The position numbers and the translations under genes are program-made. The notes beneath the pieces are model-generated. The model did no database searches and was not told the DNA's origin. It saw nothing but the letters and a program-made list of their open reading frames with translations. A stretch of DNA of 64,000 nucleotides from positions 3,286,001 through 3,350,000 of the forward strand of contig NZ_CP109583.1 in the NCBI RefSeq assembly GCF_036250755.1. The letters run 5' to 3'. Shown here in pieces: positions 31,906-40,293 of the stretch (position 1 is the first letter of the stretch; each line of letters opens with the position of its first letter). The DNA is from Streptomyces uncialis. GTDB taxonomy: Bacteria; Actinomycetota; Actinomycetes; Streptomycetales; Streptomycetaceae.

Positions 31906-34323
31906 ATGACTTTTCGAGATCTCGGAATCCTTCCCGAGACCGCCGAGGCCCTTGAGGCCGTCGGCATCGTCACCCCTTTCCCCATCCAGGAGATGACGCT
32001 CCCCGTAGCGCTCTCCGGTACCGATGTGATCGGCCAGGCCAAGACCGGTACGGGCAAGACCCTCGGTTTCGGTCTGCCGCTGGTGGAGCGGGTCACCGTA
32101 CCCGTCGACGTCGAGGCGGGCCGGGCCCGTCCCGACCAGCTGACCGACGCGCCCCAGGCCCTCGTCGTCGTCCCGACGCGCGAGCTGTGCACCCAGGTCA
32201 CCAACGACCTGCTGACCGCCGGCAAGGTCCGTAACGTCCGCGTCCTCGCGATCTACGGCGGCCGGGCCTACGAGCCGCAGGTCGAGGCGCTCCGCAAGGG
32301 TGTCGACATCATCGTCGGCACGCCCGGACGACTGCTCGACCTCGCCGGACAGAAGAAGCTCGACCTCAACCACATCAGGAGCCTCGTCCTGGACGAGGCC
32401 GACGAGATGCTGGACCTCGGCTTCCTGCCTGACGTCGAGAAGATCATCAACATGCTGCCGCCGAAGCGGCAGACGATGCTCTTCTCCGCGACGATGCCGG
32501 GCGCCGTCATCGGCCTCGCCCGCCGCTACATGACGCAGCCCACGCACATCAGCGCCACCTCGCCGGACGACGAGAACGCGACCGTCGCGAACACCTCGCA
32601 GCATGTGTACCGCGCGCACTCCATGGACAAGCCGGAGCTGCTCTCGCGCATCCTCCAGGCCGACAGCAGGGCCCTGGCCATGGTCTTCTGCCGGACGAAG
32701 CGGACCGCCGCCGATATCGCGGAGCAGCTCCAGCGGCGCGGCTTCGCGTCCGGCGCGGTCCACGGCGACCTCGGCCAGGGCGCCCGTGAGCAGGCGCTGC
32801 GCGCCTTCCGCAACGGCAAGGTCGACGTCCTGGTGTGCACGGATGTCGCCGCGCGCGGCATCGACGTCGAGAACGTCACGCACGTGATCAACTACCAGTC
32901 CCCCGAGGACGAGAAGACGTATCTGCACCGCATCGGCCGTACCGGCCGCGCGGGCGCGTCGGGTACGGCGATCACCCTGGTCGACTGGGACGACATCCCG
33001 CGCTGGCAGCTGATCAACAAGGCGCTGGACCTGCCCTTCCCGAACCCGCCGGAGACGTACTCCACGTCGGAGCACCTTTTCGCGGAGCTCGGCATCCCGG
33101 CGGGCACCAAGGGTGTGCTGCCGCGTTCCGAGCGCACCCGCGCCGGGCTCGCCGCCGAAGAGGTCGAGGACCTGGGCGAGACCGGTGGCCGTGGCGCTCC
33201 GCGTGGCCGTGGTGGCCGTGGCGCTCCCGTCGCCGTGGCTCCCGAGCCGGAGCGCGAGCGCGCCCCCCGTACCCCCCGGCGCCGCCGCCGGACCCGGGCG
33301 GGTTCCCCGATGGAGGCCGGCGCGGCCTCCGTGGTGGAGACCGTGGTGGAGCAGCCGTCCGCCCCCGAGGCCGTCGGTGACGAGCACCGTACGCCCCGGC
33401 GCCGCCGCCGGACGCGTGCCGGAGCGGCGGGCGCCGCGGTGACGGAGCCGGGCACCGCCGAGCAGGCCGTGGCCGTGGTCGAGGCACCCGCGGAAGCGGT
33501 GGCCGAGACGGTCGTCGAGGACAAGCCTCGTCGCCGCCGGACCCGCAAGAACGCCGAGCCGGTGGCCGAGGTGGCGACGGAGACGTCCGCCGCCCCGGAG
33601 ACCGCGGAGCCCGTCGAGGCCGCTGAGCCCGTCGAGGCCAAGCCCCGGCGCCGCACCCGCAAGGCCACGCAGGCGCCCGTGGCGGACGACACCGCCGAGG
33701 CCGCCGTGGCGGTCGAGGCACCGGTCGCCCCGGTGACCCCGGCCGACGACGAGCCGGTCGTGACGAAGCCCCGCCGCCGTACCCGCAAGGCCGCTGTGGC
33801 CGCGGTGACGGGCGAGGCCGTCGAGCTCCCGGTGGCCCCCGTGGCCCCTGTCGCCGTCGTGACGGAGACCGTTGCCGTCGGCGACGAGCCGGTCGTGACC
33901 AAGCCGCGCCGCCGTACCCGCAAGGCCGTCGTCGCCGCCGACTCCGTCCCGGCCCCCGTGGTCGAGGCGCCGGTCAGCCCGGTCGCGGACGAGGCCGCCG
34001 AGGTCACCCCCCGGCGCCGGACCCGCAAGAAGGCCGTCGCGGAGCCCGTGGCCCCGGCCGACGGCACCATGGCGGACGCCGAGGCCGCCGCGGAGACGGC
34101 ACCCAAGCGGCGTACCCGTAAGAAGGCCGTCGCGGCCGTGGAGAGCACGGACGGCACCCCGGTGACCGCGGAGGCCGCCGAGGCGCCCGCGAAGCCGCGT
34201 CGCACCCGTGCCGCCAAGGCGGTCAAGGCGGCTGCCGCCGAGCCCGCCGCGTCGCAGCCCGCGGACCCCGAGGCCAAGCCCCGGCGCCGCACCCGCAAGG
34301 TGGCCGAGGCCCCCGAGGGCTGA
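31906..34323 (+). CDS. DEAD-box RNA helicase with RRRTRK-repeat tail (RhlE-like)
   Basis: 805 residues from ATG 31906. Complete DEAD-box core in residues 1-400: Q motif FPIQEMT, AKTGTGKT, PTRELCTQ, TPGRLLDL, DEAD, SAT, VFCRTKRTAAD, CTDVAARGID, HRIGRTGRAG. The C-terminal 370 residues are Ala/Val/Pro/Glu-rich with about ten KPRRRTRKA-like basic repeats, resembling the basic tails of actinobacterial RNase E; they probably bind RNA or partners. A CTG at 31891 has AGAAGAGG at 7-nt spacing and may be the true start, adding LTTQP. The role is RNA remodelling, perhaps in ribosome assembly or a degradosome. Confidence 0.93.
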   Translation: MTFRDLGILPETAEALEAVGIVTPFPIQEMTLPVALSGTDVIGQAKTGTGKTLGFGLPLVERVTVPVDVEAGRARPDQLTDAPQALVVVPTRELCTQVTNDLLTAGKVRNVRVLAIYGGRAYEPQVEALRKGVDIIVGTPGRLLDLAGQKKLDLNHIRSLVLDEADEMLDLGFLPDVEKIINMLPPKRQTMLFSATMPGAVIGLARRYMTQPTHISATSPDDENATVANTSQHVYRAHSMDKPELLSRILQADSRALAMVFCRTKRTAADIAEQLQRRGFASGAVHGDLGQGAREQALRAFRNGKVDVLVCTDVAARGIDVENVTHVINYQSPEDEKTYLHRIGRTGRAGASGTAITLVDWDDIPRWQLINKALDLPFPNPPETYSTSEHLFAELGIPAGTKGVLPRSERTRAGLAAEEVEDLGETGGRGAPRGRGGRGAPVAVAPEPERERAPRTPRRRRRTRAGSPMEAGAASVVETVVEQPSAPEAVGDEHRTPRRRRRTRAGAAGAAVTEPGTAEQAVAVVEAPAEAVAETVVEDKPRRRRTRKNAEPVAEVATETSAAPETAEPVEAAEPVEAKPRRRTRKATQAPVADDTAEAAVAVEAPVAPVTPADDEPVVTKPRRRTRKAAVAAVTGEAVELPVAPVAPVAVVTETVAVGDEPVVTKPRRRTRKAVVAADSVPAPVVEAPVSPVADEAAEVTPRRRTRKKAVAEPVAPADGTMADAEAAAETAPKRRTRKKAVAAVESTDGTPVTAEAAEAPAKPRRTRAAKAVKAAAAEPAASQPADPEAKPRRRTRKVAEAPEG

Positions 34324-34343
34324 GGTAGCGCGCTGTTCGTCCG

Positions 34344-34385
34344 CCGGTGGCCCGGCATCCCTTGAACGGGGTGCCGGGCCACCGG
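34344..34385 (+). terminator. terminator of the helicase gene
   Basis: A GC-rich stem (CCGGTGGCCCGGCA with its complement, plus CC/GG continuation) encloses a short TTGAAC loop, 20 bp past the stop codon. Confidence 0.85.
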
Positions 34386-34445
34386 CATGACGGCCCGCAC
34401 ACCCGTGGGGCGCGCCCGCCGACGGGGGCGGTTAGCCTGACCGGC

Positions 34446-35342
34446 ATGAGCAGGCCATCGACCTTCGTACCGCCGCCGGGAGTCCGGACCCGGGTGATCA
34501 GCACGCCCCGGGGCGGGTTCGCCGCGCTCGACGCGACCGCGTCCACGGCGCCCGTACGGGGTACGGCGCTGCTGCTGCCCGGGTTCACGGGCAGCAAGGA
34601 GGACTTCCTCGACCTCCAGCCGCCGCTCGCCGCCCGCGGCTATCGCACGGTGGCCGTCGACGGCCGGGGCCAGTACGAGTCGGACGGCCCCCGGGACGAC
34701 GAATCGGCTTACGCGCGGGCCGAGTTGGTGCGGGATGTGCTCGCCCAGCGGGACGCCCTGGCCGACGCGGGCGTCCTGACCGCGCCCGTCCATCTGCTGG
34801 GGCACTCGCTCGGCGGACAGATAGCCCGCGCGGCCGTCCTGGATTCACCGGAGGCGTTCGCGTCGCTCACCCTGATGGCCTCAGGACCCGCGGAGGTCTC
34901 CGCGCACCAGCGGGAACGCGTGAAGATGCTGCGGGACGCCCTGGCCGTCCTCGACCTGACCCAGGTGTGGGAGGCGATGCGGTCGATGGAGGCACCCGAG
35001 GACGCCGTCACCGGAGCGCGTGCCGGCGGCCCCGAGGACGAGAGCGCCAAGGCCCTGCGCAACCGCTGGCTGCGCACCAGCCCCGCCCAGCTCGTCGCCA
35101 CCGGGCGGCAGCTGTGCACCGAACCGGACCGGGTGGCCGAGCTGGCCGCGCTCGACCTGCCGCGGCACGTCATATCCGGTGAGCGGGACGACACCTGGCC
35201 TATACCCCTGCTGGACGACATGGCGATACGTCTGGCCGCGCACCGCACGGTCGTCCGGGGCGCCGAGCACTCCCCCAACACCGACCGGCCCCATGAGACG
35301 GCGACCGCCCTCGCCGACTTCTGGGACACGGTTCCGGCCTGA
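34446..35342 (+). CDS. alpha/beta-fold hydrolase
   Basis: 298 residues. LLPGFTGSKEDF forms the oxyanion loop, VDGRGQYESDGP follows strand beta-4, Ser121 is the nucleophile in GHSLGG, and GAEHSPNTDRP carries the C-terminal catalytic histidine. No signal peptide; cytosolic. It resembles lysophospholipase/esterase-type hydrolases, but the substrate cannot be told. ATG at 34446. It is separated from the helicase by a terminator and so is its own unit. Confidence 0.88.
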   Translation: MSRPSTFVPPPGVRTRVISTPRGGFAALDATASTAPVRGTALLLPGFTGSKEDFLDLQPPLAARGYRTVAVDGRGQYESDGPRDDESAYARAELVRDVLAQRDALADAGVLTAPVHLLGHSLGGQIARAAVLDSPEAFASLTLMASGPAEVSAHQRERVKMLRDALAVLDLTQVWEAMRSMEAPEDAVTGARAGGPEDESAKALRNRWLRTSPAQLVATGRQLCTEPDRVAELAALDLPRHVISGERDDTWPIPLLDDMAIRLAAHRTVVRGAEHSPNTDRPHETATALADFWDTVPA

Positions 35343-35361
35343 CCCCCACGGGCCGACGAGC

Positions 35362-35478
35362 GACGAGCACCCACGTACCGCGGGGCACTCATGCCCCGCG
35401 GGCACCCACGTACCGCAGGCGCTCATGCACCGCAGGGACTCATGCACCGCGGGCACTCATGCCCCGCGGGCGCCCGCG
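35362..35478. repeat. degenerate 18-20 bp tandem repeats in a convergent gap
   Basis: Units such as CTCATGCACCGCGGGCA and CACCCACGTACCGCAGGCG follow one another about six times between the hydrolase stop and the NYN gene stop. No gene was found here. Confidence 0.75.
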
Positions 35479-35479
35479 C

Positions 35480-36460
35480 TCAGTACAGCGTCCGCAGATG
35501 GTCCCAGAAGCCGTCGCGCAGGGCGCGGCGCAGATCGGACTGGCCCCGCAGCGAGTACTGGAGCAGCCCCTCCGCCTCGACCAGCAGATCCTGGTCCACC
35601 GATCCCGGCAGATACGGATGCCCCGGCAGCAGCTCGCCCAGCGCTTCGGGTCCCCGCGACGAGAGCCACTTCGCGGCGATCTGCGCGCCCACGAAACGCA
35701 CGTTCTCCCGGGTGGGCCGGGGGGTGTCCCGGCCGTCGAGCGACGCGACGGTCCGCCGGGAGACATACGGCTTGAAGAACTCCAGGTCGAAGACGCGCTG
35801 CGAGTCGACCTCCCACAGCAGCGGCTCCGCCTGGTTGCGCCCCTCGGGGGCCTCGACACCCCACAGATGCACCCGCGCCCCGTACCCCTGCGCCGCCTCG
35901 ACCGCCGAGACGAGGTCCTCGTCCCCGCCGATCAGGGCCGCGTCGCTGATCGCGCGATGGCGGGCCAGGGACTCCAGATCGCTGCGGATGAGGGAGTCGA
36001 CGCCCTTCTGCTGGTTGTTGGCGTTGAGGTTGCCGAGCCGCACCTTGACGTCGGGGAGCTCCGCGATGGACTGCTGCTCACCGGTGTGGATACGGCGCCG
36101 GGCCCCGTCGTACCAGTAGACGCGCAGCAGACGGCTGTCCGCGAAGATGGTGCGGGCCTTGTCGATCAGGGCCTCGATCAGCCCTTCGGCGTCGAGGTCG
36201 AACGCCCGCCGGTCCTCGGTCCCGGCGACCAGCCGGCCCGCCGCGGCGTAGACGTATCCGGCGTCCACGAAGATCGCGTGGGTCGCGGGGGTCTTCGCGA
36301 CCTCGGCGACCATCCGCAGCAGCAGTTCGTTGGTGAGGTCGAGCCGGGCCAGCAGTGCCGCCGCGGTCTCCTCGCCCGATACCGCGGGCGGTGCCGCGGA
36401 CCTGGTGGCAGGTGTTCGGCCCGGGGTGTACCGGGACGGGCCCGGCGGTTCCTCACTCAT
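35480..36460 (-). CDS. NYN-domain (PIN-like) protein
   Basis: 326 residues. The NYN/LabA-DUF88 fold is shown by IFVDAGYVY with the first acidic residue, QKGVDSLIRSDLE with the second, and ALIGGDEDLVSAVEAAQGYG with the third; these Asp residues form a PIN-type metal site, so an RNase activity is likely. A C-terminal extension of about 110 residues is helical and unrecognised. ATG at 36460, with an alternative ATG at 36469. Neither neighbour suggests a target. It is divergent from the small gene at 36729. Confidence 0.85.
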   Translation of the reverse strand: MSEEPPGPSRYTPGRTPATRSAAPPAVSGEETAAALLARLDLTNELLLRMVAEVAKTPATHAIFVDAGYVYAAAGRLVAGTEDRRAFDLDAEGLIEALIDKARTIFADSRLLRVYWYDGARRRIHTGEQQSIAELPDVKVRLGNLNANNQQKGVDSLIRSDLESLARHRAISDAALIGGDEDLVSAVEAAQGYGARVHLWGVEAPEGRNQAEPLLWEVDSQRVFDLEFFKPYVSRRTVASLDGRDTPRPTRENVRFVGAQIAAKWLSSRGPEALGELLPGHPYLPGSVDQDLLVEAEGLLQYSLRGQSDLRRALRDGFWDHLRTLY

Positions 36461-36539
36461 CACGCCCATTGTCCGGGTCGTCACGGAGCGGGCACAACCC
36501 CTGCCGTTACCTGGCGGTAATCGGGGCGACCGACGGGCG

Positions 36540-36600
36540 TTCCTTAGCCGTGCGAAAGTTTTCCTTAGTGTAGGGAATATTTGCCCTGAGCAAGCCGTTG
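36540..36600. promoter_or_regulatory. AT-rich promoter region with TTCCTTAG direct repeats
   Basis: TTCCTTAG occurs at 36540-36547 and 36561-36568, 21 bp apart (two helical turns), followed by TAGGGAATATTT. This is one of the most AT-rich patches in the window and lies between divergent genes. A regulator binding the pair is plausible; the -10 could be within TAGGGAATATT. Confidence 0.5.
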
Positions 36601-36728
36601 TACGGAGCGTGACCGTCCGGCCCCTGGCCGTACGCCGCACTCTTGGGCGCGTCCCGTGGAAGCGGGACGCGCTCGGCACGACCCCAGTTCTCCTGACCGG
36701 AGGATCACGCAGACGAAGGGAGAAGCCA

Positions 36729-36881
36729 GTGCGCTTCGAGATCATGCGCCTGAACGACACCGACGGCAGCGCCGTCGAATCGACCGTCGTGGACGCCGCC
36801 TCCGTCAACCGGATCGTTCAGCAGGCCGCCGCCACCGGGCAGCGCCTGTACATCCGCCCGGCCGAACCCTCGGCCTCATGA
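36729..36881 (+). CDS. short conserved-looking protein of 50 residues
   Basis: Starts at a GTG (36729) with AAGGGAG 6-7 nt upstream and reads MRFEIMRLND, then VVDAASVNRIVQQAAATG and a short LYIRPAE end. Third positions are G/C. It has a strand-helix-strand pattern and no cysteines or TM segment. Bracketed by an AT-rich promoter and a strong terminator, it is a convincing small gene. I recall similar proteins in other Streptomyces, of unknown function. Confidence 0.8.
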   Translation: MRFEIMRLNDTDGSAVESTVVDAASVNRIVQQAAATGQRLYIRPAEPSAS

Positions 36882-36923
36882 CGGTGTCCCGCCCCGGACG
36901 CGTCTGAGGCAGTTGGTGGACAG

Positions 36924-36954
36924 GAGCCCCGTACGGAAACGCCGTACGGGGCTC
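36924..36954. terminator. bidirectional terminator between the small gene and marC
   Basis: GAGCCCCGTACGG (36924-36936) pairs perfectly with 36942-36954 around AAACG. Confidence 0.9.
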
Positions 36955-36988
36955 TCTCGCGTCCGGACGGGCCCGCCGGCCGGGACGG

Positions 36989-37594
36989 TCAGGCCGCCTG
37001 GATCACCTGGGTGACCCCGTTGATGATCTGCTGCACCGCGATGGCGGACAGCATCATGCCCGCGAGCCGGGTCACCAGGACCACTCCGCCGTCCTTGATC
37101 ACACGGATGATCAGCAGCGAGTACCGCATCACCACCCACAGCACCACATGGATCGCGACGATCGCGGTCCACACGGATATCTGCGCGCCCACGGTGCCCG
37201 CCTTCTGCACCGCGAGGATCACCGAGACGATCGCGCCGGGCCCGGCCAGCAGCGGCATGCCCAGCGGGACGAGGGCGACATTGACGTCCTTCGTCTGCTT
37301 CGGCTCGTCGGTCTTGCCGGTGAGCAGGTCGAGCGCGATCAGCAGGAGCAGCAGTCCGCCCGCGATCATCAGCGCGGGGACGGAGACATGCAGATAGTTC
37401 AGGATCTCGTTGCCGAACAGCCCGAAGAGGGCGATGACGCCGAACGCCACACAGACCGCCTGGAAGGCCATCCGCCGCTGGACCCGGGCGGGGCGTCCGG
37501 AGGTGAGCGCGAGGAAGATCGGGGTGATCCCCGGGGGGTCCATGATCACGAAGAGGGTGAGGAACAGGGACCCGAACACAGCGAGGTCGAACAC
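36989..37594 (-). CDS. MarC-family integral membrane protein
   Basis: 201 residues, the usual MarC length, from a GTG at 37594 (VFDLAVFGSLFLTLFVIMDP). Six TM helices are apparent; DPPGITPIF near residue 22 and PLAGPGAI near residue 120 are the paired family signatures that place it in the LysE-like fold. The true function of MarC proteins is unresolved; an early link with multiple antibiotic resistance was not upheld. The ribosome site is weak (AAGG). The open frame upstream is Pro/Arg-rich and not part of the family. Confidence 0.92.
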   Translation of the reverse strand: MFDLAVFGSLFLTLFVIMDPPGITPIFLALTSGRPARVQRRMAFQAVCVAFGVIALFGLFGNEILNYLHVSVPALMIAGGLLLLLIALDLLTGKTDEPKQTKDVNVALVPLGMPLLAGPGAIVSVILAVQKAGTVGAQISVWTAIVAIHVVLWVVMRYSLLIIRVIKDGGVVLVTRLAGMMLSAIAVQQIINGVTQVIQAA

Positions 37595-37739
37595 GGTGAC
37601 GCCTTGCGTGAACTGGAGCGGGCGCCCTTCGGCGGCGCGCTCACGGCGATACGCGCGCCCGGTCGGGCGCGCGGGTGTGAGGAAGGGTGGGGCCGGGCCC
37701 GGGGTGCGGGGCCGGGCCCCGGCGGACCGCGTCGGCGGC

Positions 37740-37897
37740 CCGGGTGGGCCGGCGGGGGTCACAGCCGGTGGACGGTCTCAGCCGACCGACGGTCACGACA
37801 GCCGACCGCCGGTCACGGGCGGCGGGCTGTCGCGGGTGGGGAGGTGTCGCGGGTGGTGGGGTGTCGCAGGTGGTGACTGGTCACAGCCGGTGAACGG
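37740..37897. repeat. degenerate GGTCACAGCCGGTG repeats
   Basis: Variants of GGTCACAGCCGGTGAACGGT and TGTCGCGGGTGG recur between the PHP gene stop and the marC start. They extend to the PHP stop codon. No gene recognised. Confidence 0.6.
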
Positions 37898-38782
37898 TCA
37901 CAGGCGGTGAGCGGTGCGCTCTCCCCCGGCACCGGGCACCGGGAACGCGCCGGTCGCGCGGCGGGTGATCTCCCCGTAGATCTCGGGGTCGGTGGTGAAG
38001 TCGCCGAGCGCGACGGTCTTACGGGTGCCGTGGTAGTCGCTGGAGCCCGTGGTCAGCAGGCCGAGCTCCGCGGCGAGACCGCGCAGCCGGGCGCGGGTGG
38101 CGGGCTCGTGGTCCATGTGGTCGACCTCGATACCGTCGAGCCCGGCGGCGGCCAGCTCGGCGATCACGGACTCGGGCACGGTCCGCCCGCGGCGCGCGGC
38201 ACCGGGGTGCGCGAAGACGGTGACCCCTCCGGCGGCCTTGACCAGGCGGACCGCGTCGAACGGGTTCAGCTCGTGCTTGGGCGCGTACGCGCGGGCGCCG
38301 TCCCCGATCCACTCCGGGGTGAACGCCTCGGACACGGTGGCCACGACGCCCAGTTCGATCAGCGCCTCCGCGATGTGCGGGCGGCCCACCGAGCCGTCAC
38401 CGGCGATCCGGGCGACCTGCTCCCAGGTGACCGGCACCCCGAGGTCCCGCAGCTTGGTGACCATGCTCCGGGCGCGCGGGACACGGTCGTCACGGACCAG
38501 TTCGCGCTGGGCGAGCAGCTCGGGCTCTTCCGGGTCGAAGAGGTACGCGAGCATGTGCAGCCCGATGCCGTCGAGGGAGCACGAGAGTTCCGCGCCGGGG
38601 ACGAGGGTGAGCCCGGTGTCCAGGGCGGTGAGCGCGGCGACGGCCTCGGCGTGGCCACGGGTGGTGTCGTGGTCGGTGAGCGCGATGACGTCGAGGCCCG
38701 CGGTGATGGCTGCGGCCATCAGTTCGGCGGGGGTGTCCGTGCCGTCGGACGCGGTGGAGTGGGTGTGCAGGTCTACGCGCAC
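37898..38782 (-). CDS. PHP-domain phosphoesterase (RNase AM / TrpH-like)
   Basis: 294 residues from a GTG at 38782 with GAGGAG at 6-nt spacing. HTHSTASDG, LTDHDT, PGAELS, GRPHIAEAL, FAHPG and SSDYHG supply the metal ligands of the PHP trinuclear site in the usual order. The family includes E. coli RNase AM, which degrades short RNA from the 5' end and dephosphorylates 3',5'-bisphosphonucleotides. It acts in the cytoplasm. Neighbours give no further hint. A repeat island lies between it and the next gene. Confidence 0.92.
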   Translation of the reverse strand: MRVDLHTHSTASDGTDTPAELMAAAITAGLDVIALTDHDTTRGHAEAVAALTALDTGLTLVPGAELSCSLDGIGLHMLAYLFDPEEPELLAQRELVRDDRVPRARSMVTKLRDLGVPVTWEQVARIAGDGSVGRPHIAEALIELGVVATVSEAFTPEWIGDGARAYAPKHELNPFDAVRLVKAAGGVTVFAHPGAARRGRTVPESVIAELAAAGLDGIEVDHMDHEPATRARLRGLAAELGLLTTGSSDYHGTRKTVALGDFTTDPEIYGEITRRATGAFPVPGAGGERTAHRL

Positions 38783-38914
38783 GACGGACTCCTCACCGCG
38801 GGGGTCCCTGGGGCCGGGACATCGGCACGGGGACACCACTGGACACATGGAACGAACGCCCTAGGGTAACCGGCCCCCGGGCCACCCCGTCCCGCCTGGC
38901 AAGGGTGTCCTTCC

Positions 38915-39550
38915 CCACCCGGTCGCCTTCGCTTGCGCTTCTCAGGTCTGTCCGGCCTTGCGTACTTGTTCTTGTGCCGTCGCTCGGTGGGTGCGCAGTT
39001 CCCCGCGGGTCGCCTTCGCTTGCGCTTCCGAGGTCTGTCCGGCCTTGCGTACTTGTTCCAGTGCCGTCGCTCGGTGGGTGCGCAGTTCCCCGCGGGACGC
39101 CTTCGCTTGCGCTTCCCAGGTCTGTCCGGGTGGGCGCACTTCGTTCCTGTGCCGTCGCTCGGTGGTTTCGCGCAGTTCCCCGCGCCCCTGGGTGCTGCCC
39201 CTTCGGGTTTGTTCGTCGGGTGCGGGTCGGCCCTCGCTTTTGCGCAGTTCCCCGCGCCCCTTTGGGGCGCGTTCTGCTTGTTCTTCGGGGCGGGGCCGGT
39301 CGGGATTCTCCGTCCTCGCTCCAACGCGCTCGGTCGGACGTTCACTGGTCGTGCTGAAGAGCATCGGAGTCTGCGGGCAGAGATTCCCGCCCACCCCCTC
39401 CCGCAGCCGAGCGCCTGCGGGAGGAGGGGGGTTCCGCAAGCGAAGGGCCCGCGGCCGGGGGACAGCCTGAAGGGGCGCCCCTTCAGGGGCGCGGGGAACT
39501 GCGCGGAAGACGAGGGCGACCCGCAGGCTCAGAACAGCGGCGAGAGGCAA
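38915..39550. repeat. modular repeat island B
   Basis: Fills the gap between the PHP gene start and the DUF6758 gene end. CGCCTTCGCTTGCGCTT occurs at about 38924, 39009 and 39097, each followed by a variant of GAGGTCTGTCCGG and a GTGCCGTCGCTCGG module. GCGCAGTTCCCCGCG occurs four times in plus orientation and once inverted (near 39490). The core copy is in reverse orientation relative to island A. Open frames across it are artefacts. Confidence 0.9.
39243..39420 (-). repeat. structured repeat core, copy B
   Basis: Read on the minus strand: CGGGAATCTC (39380-39389) pairs with GAGAATCCCG (39301-39310), with CTGCCCGCAG inside. CCTCCCGCAG and CTGCGGGAGG form a perfect hairpin at its outer edge. 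TCGG of copy A is TTGG here, keeping a G.T pair in the inner hairpin. Confidence 0.8.
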
Positions 39551-39570
39551 CACCCCCCGCTACGGCGTAG

Positions 39571-40212
39571 CTAGCTGGACAGTAGCCGGGGGGACAGCGC
39601 GCCGCAGGGCAGGAGGTCCATCTCCGCGCCCGCGTCGCGCAGGTCGGTCAGGACCAGCTCGTCGTACATCAGCAGGCCGGACTGTTCCGGCCAGACGACC
39701 GCCCACACCCACAGGCCCATCGCCTCGCCCGCGAAGACCGCGCGGTCGCCGGGGGCGCCGGAGACATGCCACAGCGGGGTCGGCCGGCCGGCCGCGAGGA
39801 CCTTGGCCTGGGGTGGTTTCCCGACATCGATGAACGGCGCGGGATCGGGTCCGTCGACCCCCGCGTACCGGGCGCCGAGCCCGACCCCGAGCTCCTCCGC
39901 GACGAGCAGCAGCTCACCGGGTCCGCCGAGCGGCCCCGGGCCGGAGCAGGCCACCACGGTCGCCCGGCCCCCGCTGCGGTCGTCGCCCGCGTAGCCGACG
40001 CCGCTGAAGAGCCAGCCGACGGGCAGCGGCCACGGCATCCACACGGGGACCCGGGCCTGCCGCACCACCACGCCGAGGCCCTCGACGCTGGGCGGGATCA
40101 CGGGCTGGAGCGGCTGCACCGCGCCGTGCGTGGCACATTGCCAGACATCGGCGAAGAGTCCGGGAGCCCTGACCCGGCCACCGCACTTCGGGCAACTGGG
40201 TTCGCCCCTCAT
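39571..40212 (-). CDS. DUF6758 family protein with N-terminal zinc ribbon
   Basis: 213 residues from the ATG at 40212, giving MRGEPSCPKCGGRVRAPG as in Streptomyces homologues I recall; a TTG at 40221 is the alternative. CPKC and CATHG can hold a metal. The rest is a compact alpha/beta domain with WPLPVGWLFSGVGYAG and Trp-rich strands, without recognised catalytic residues. Function unknown. It is in the same direction as the SUFU-domain gene, 81 bp downstream of it, so co-transcription is likely. Confidence 0.8.
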   Translation of the reverse strand: MRGEPSCPKCGGRVRAPGLFADVWQCATHGAVQPLQPVIPPSVEGLGVVVRQARVPVWMPWPLPVGWLFSGVGYAGDDRSGGRATVVACSGPGPLGGPGELLLVAEELGVGLGARYAGVDGPDPAPFIDVGKPPQAKVLAAGRPTPLWHVSGAPGDRAVFAGEAMGLWVWAVVWPEQSGLLMYDELVLTDLRDAGAEMDLLPCGALSPRLLSS

Positions 40213-40293
40213 AGCTGTCAAAGGTCCCCTGTGGCCGTCCTCGCGTCAAGGACGATCAAACGATGATCACCCGACTGCACGCATCCCGTGCGG

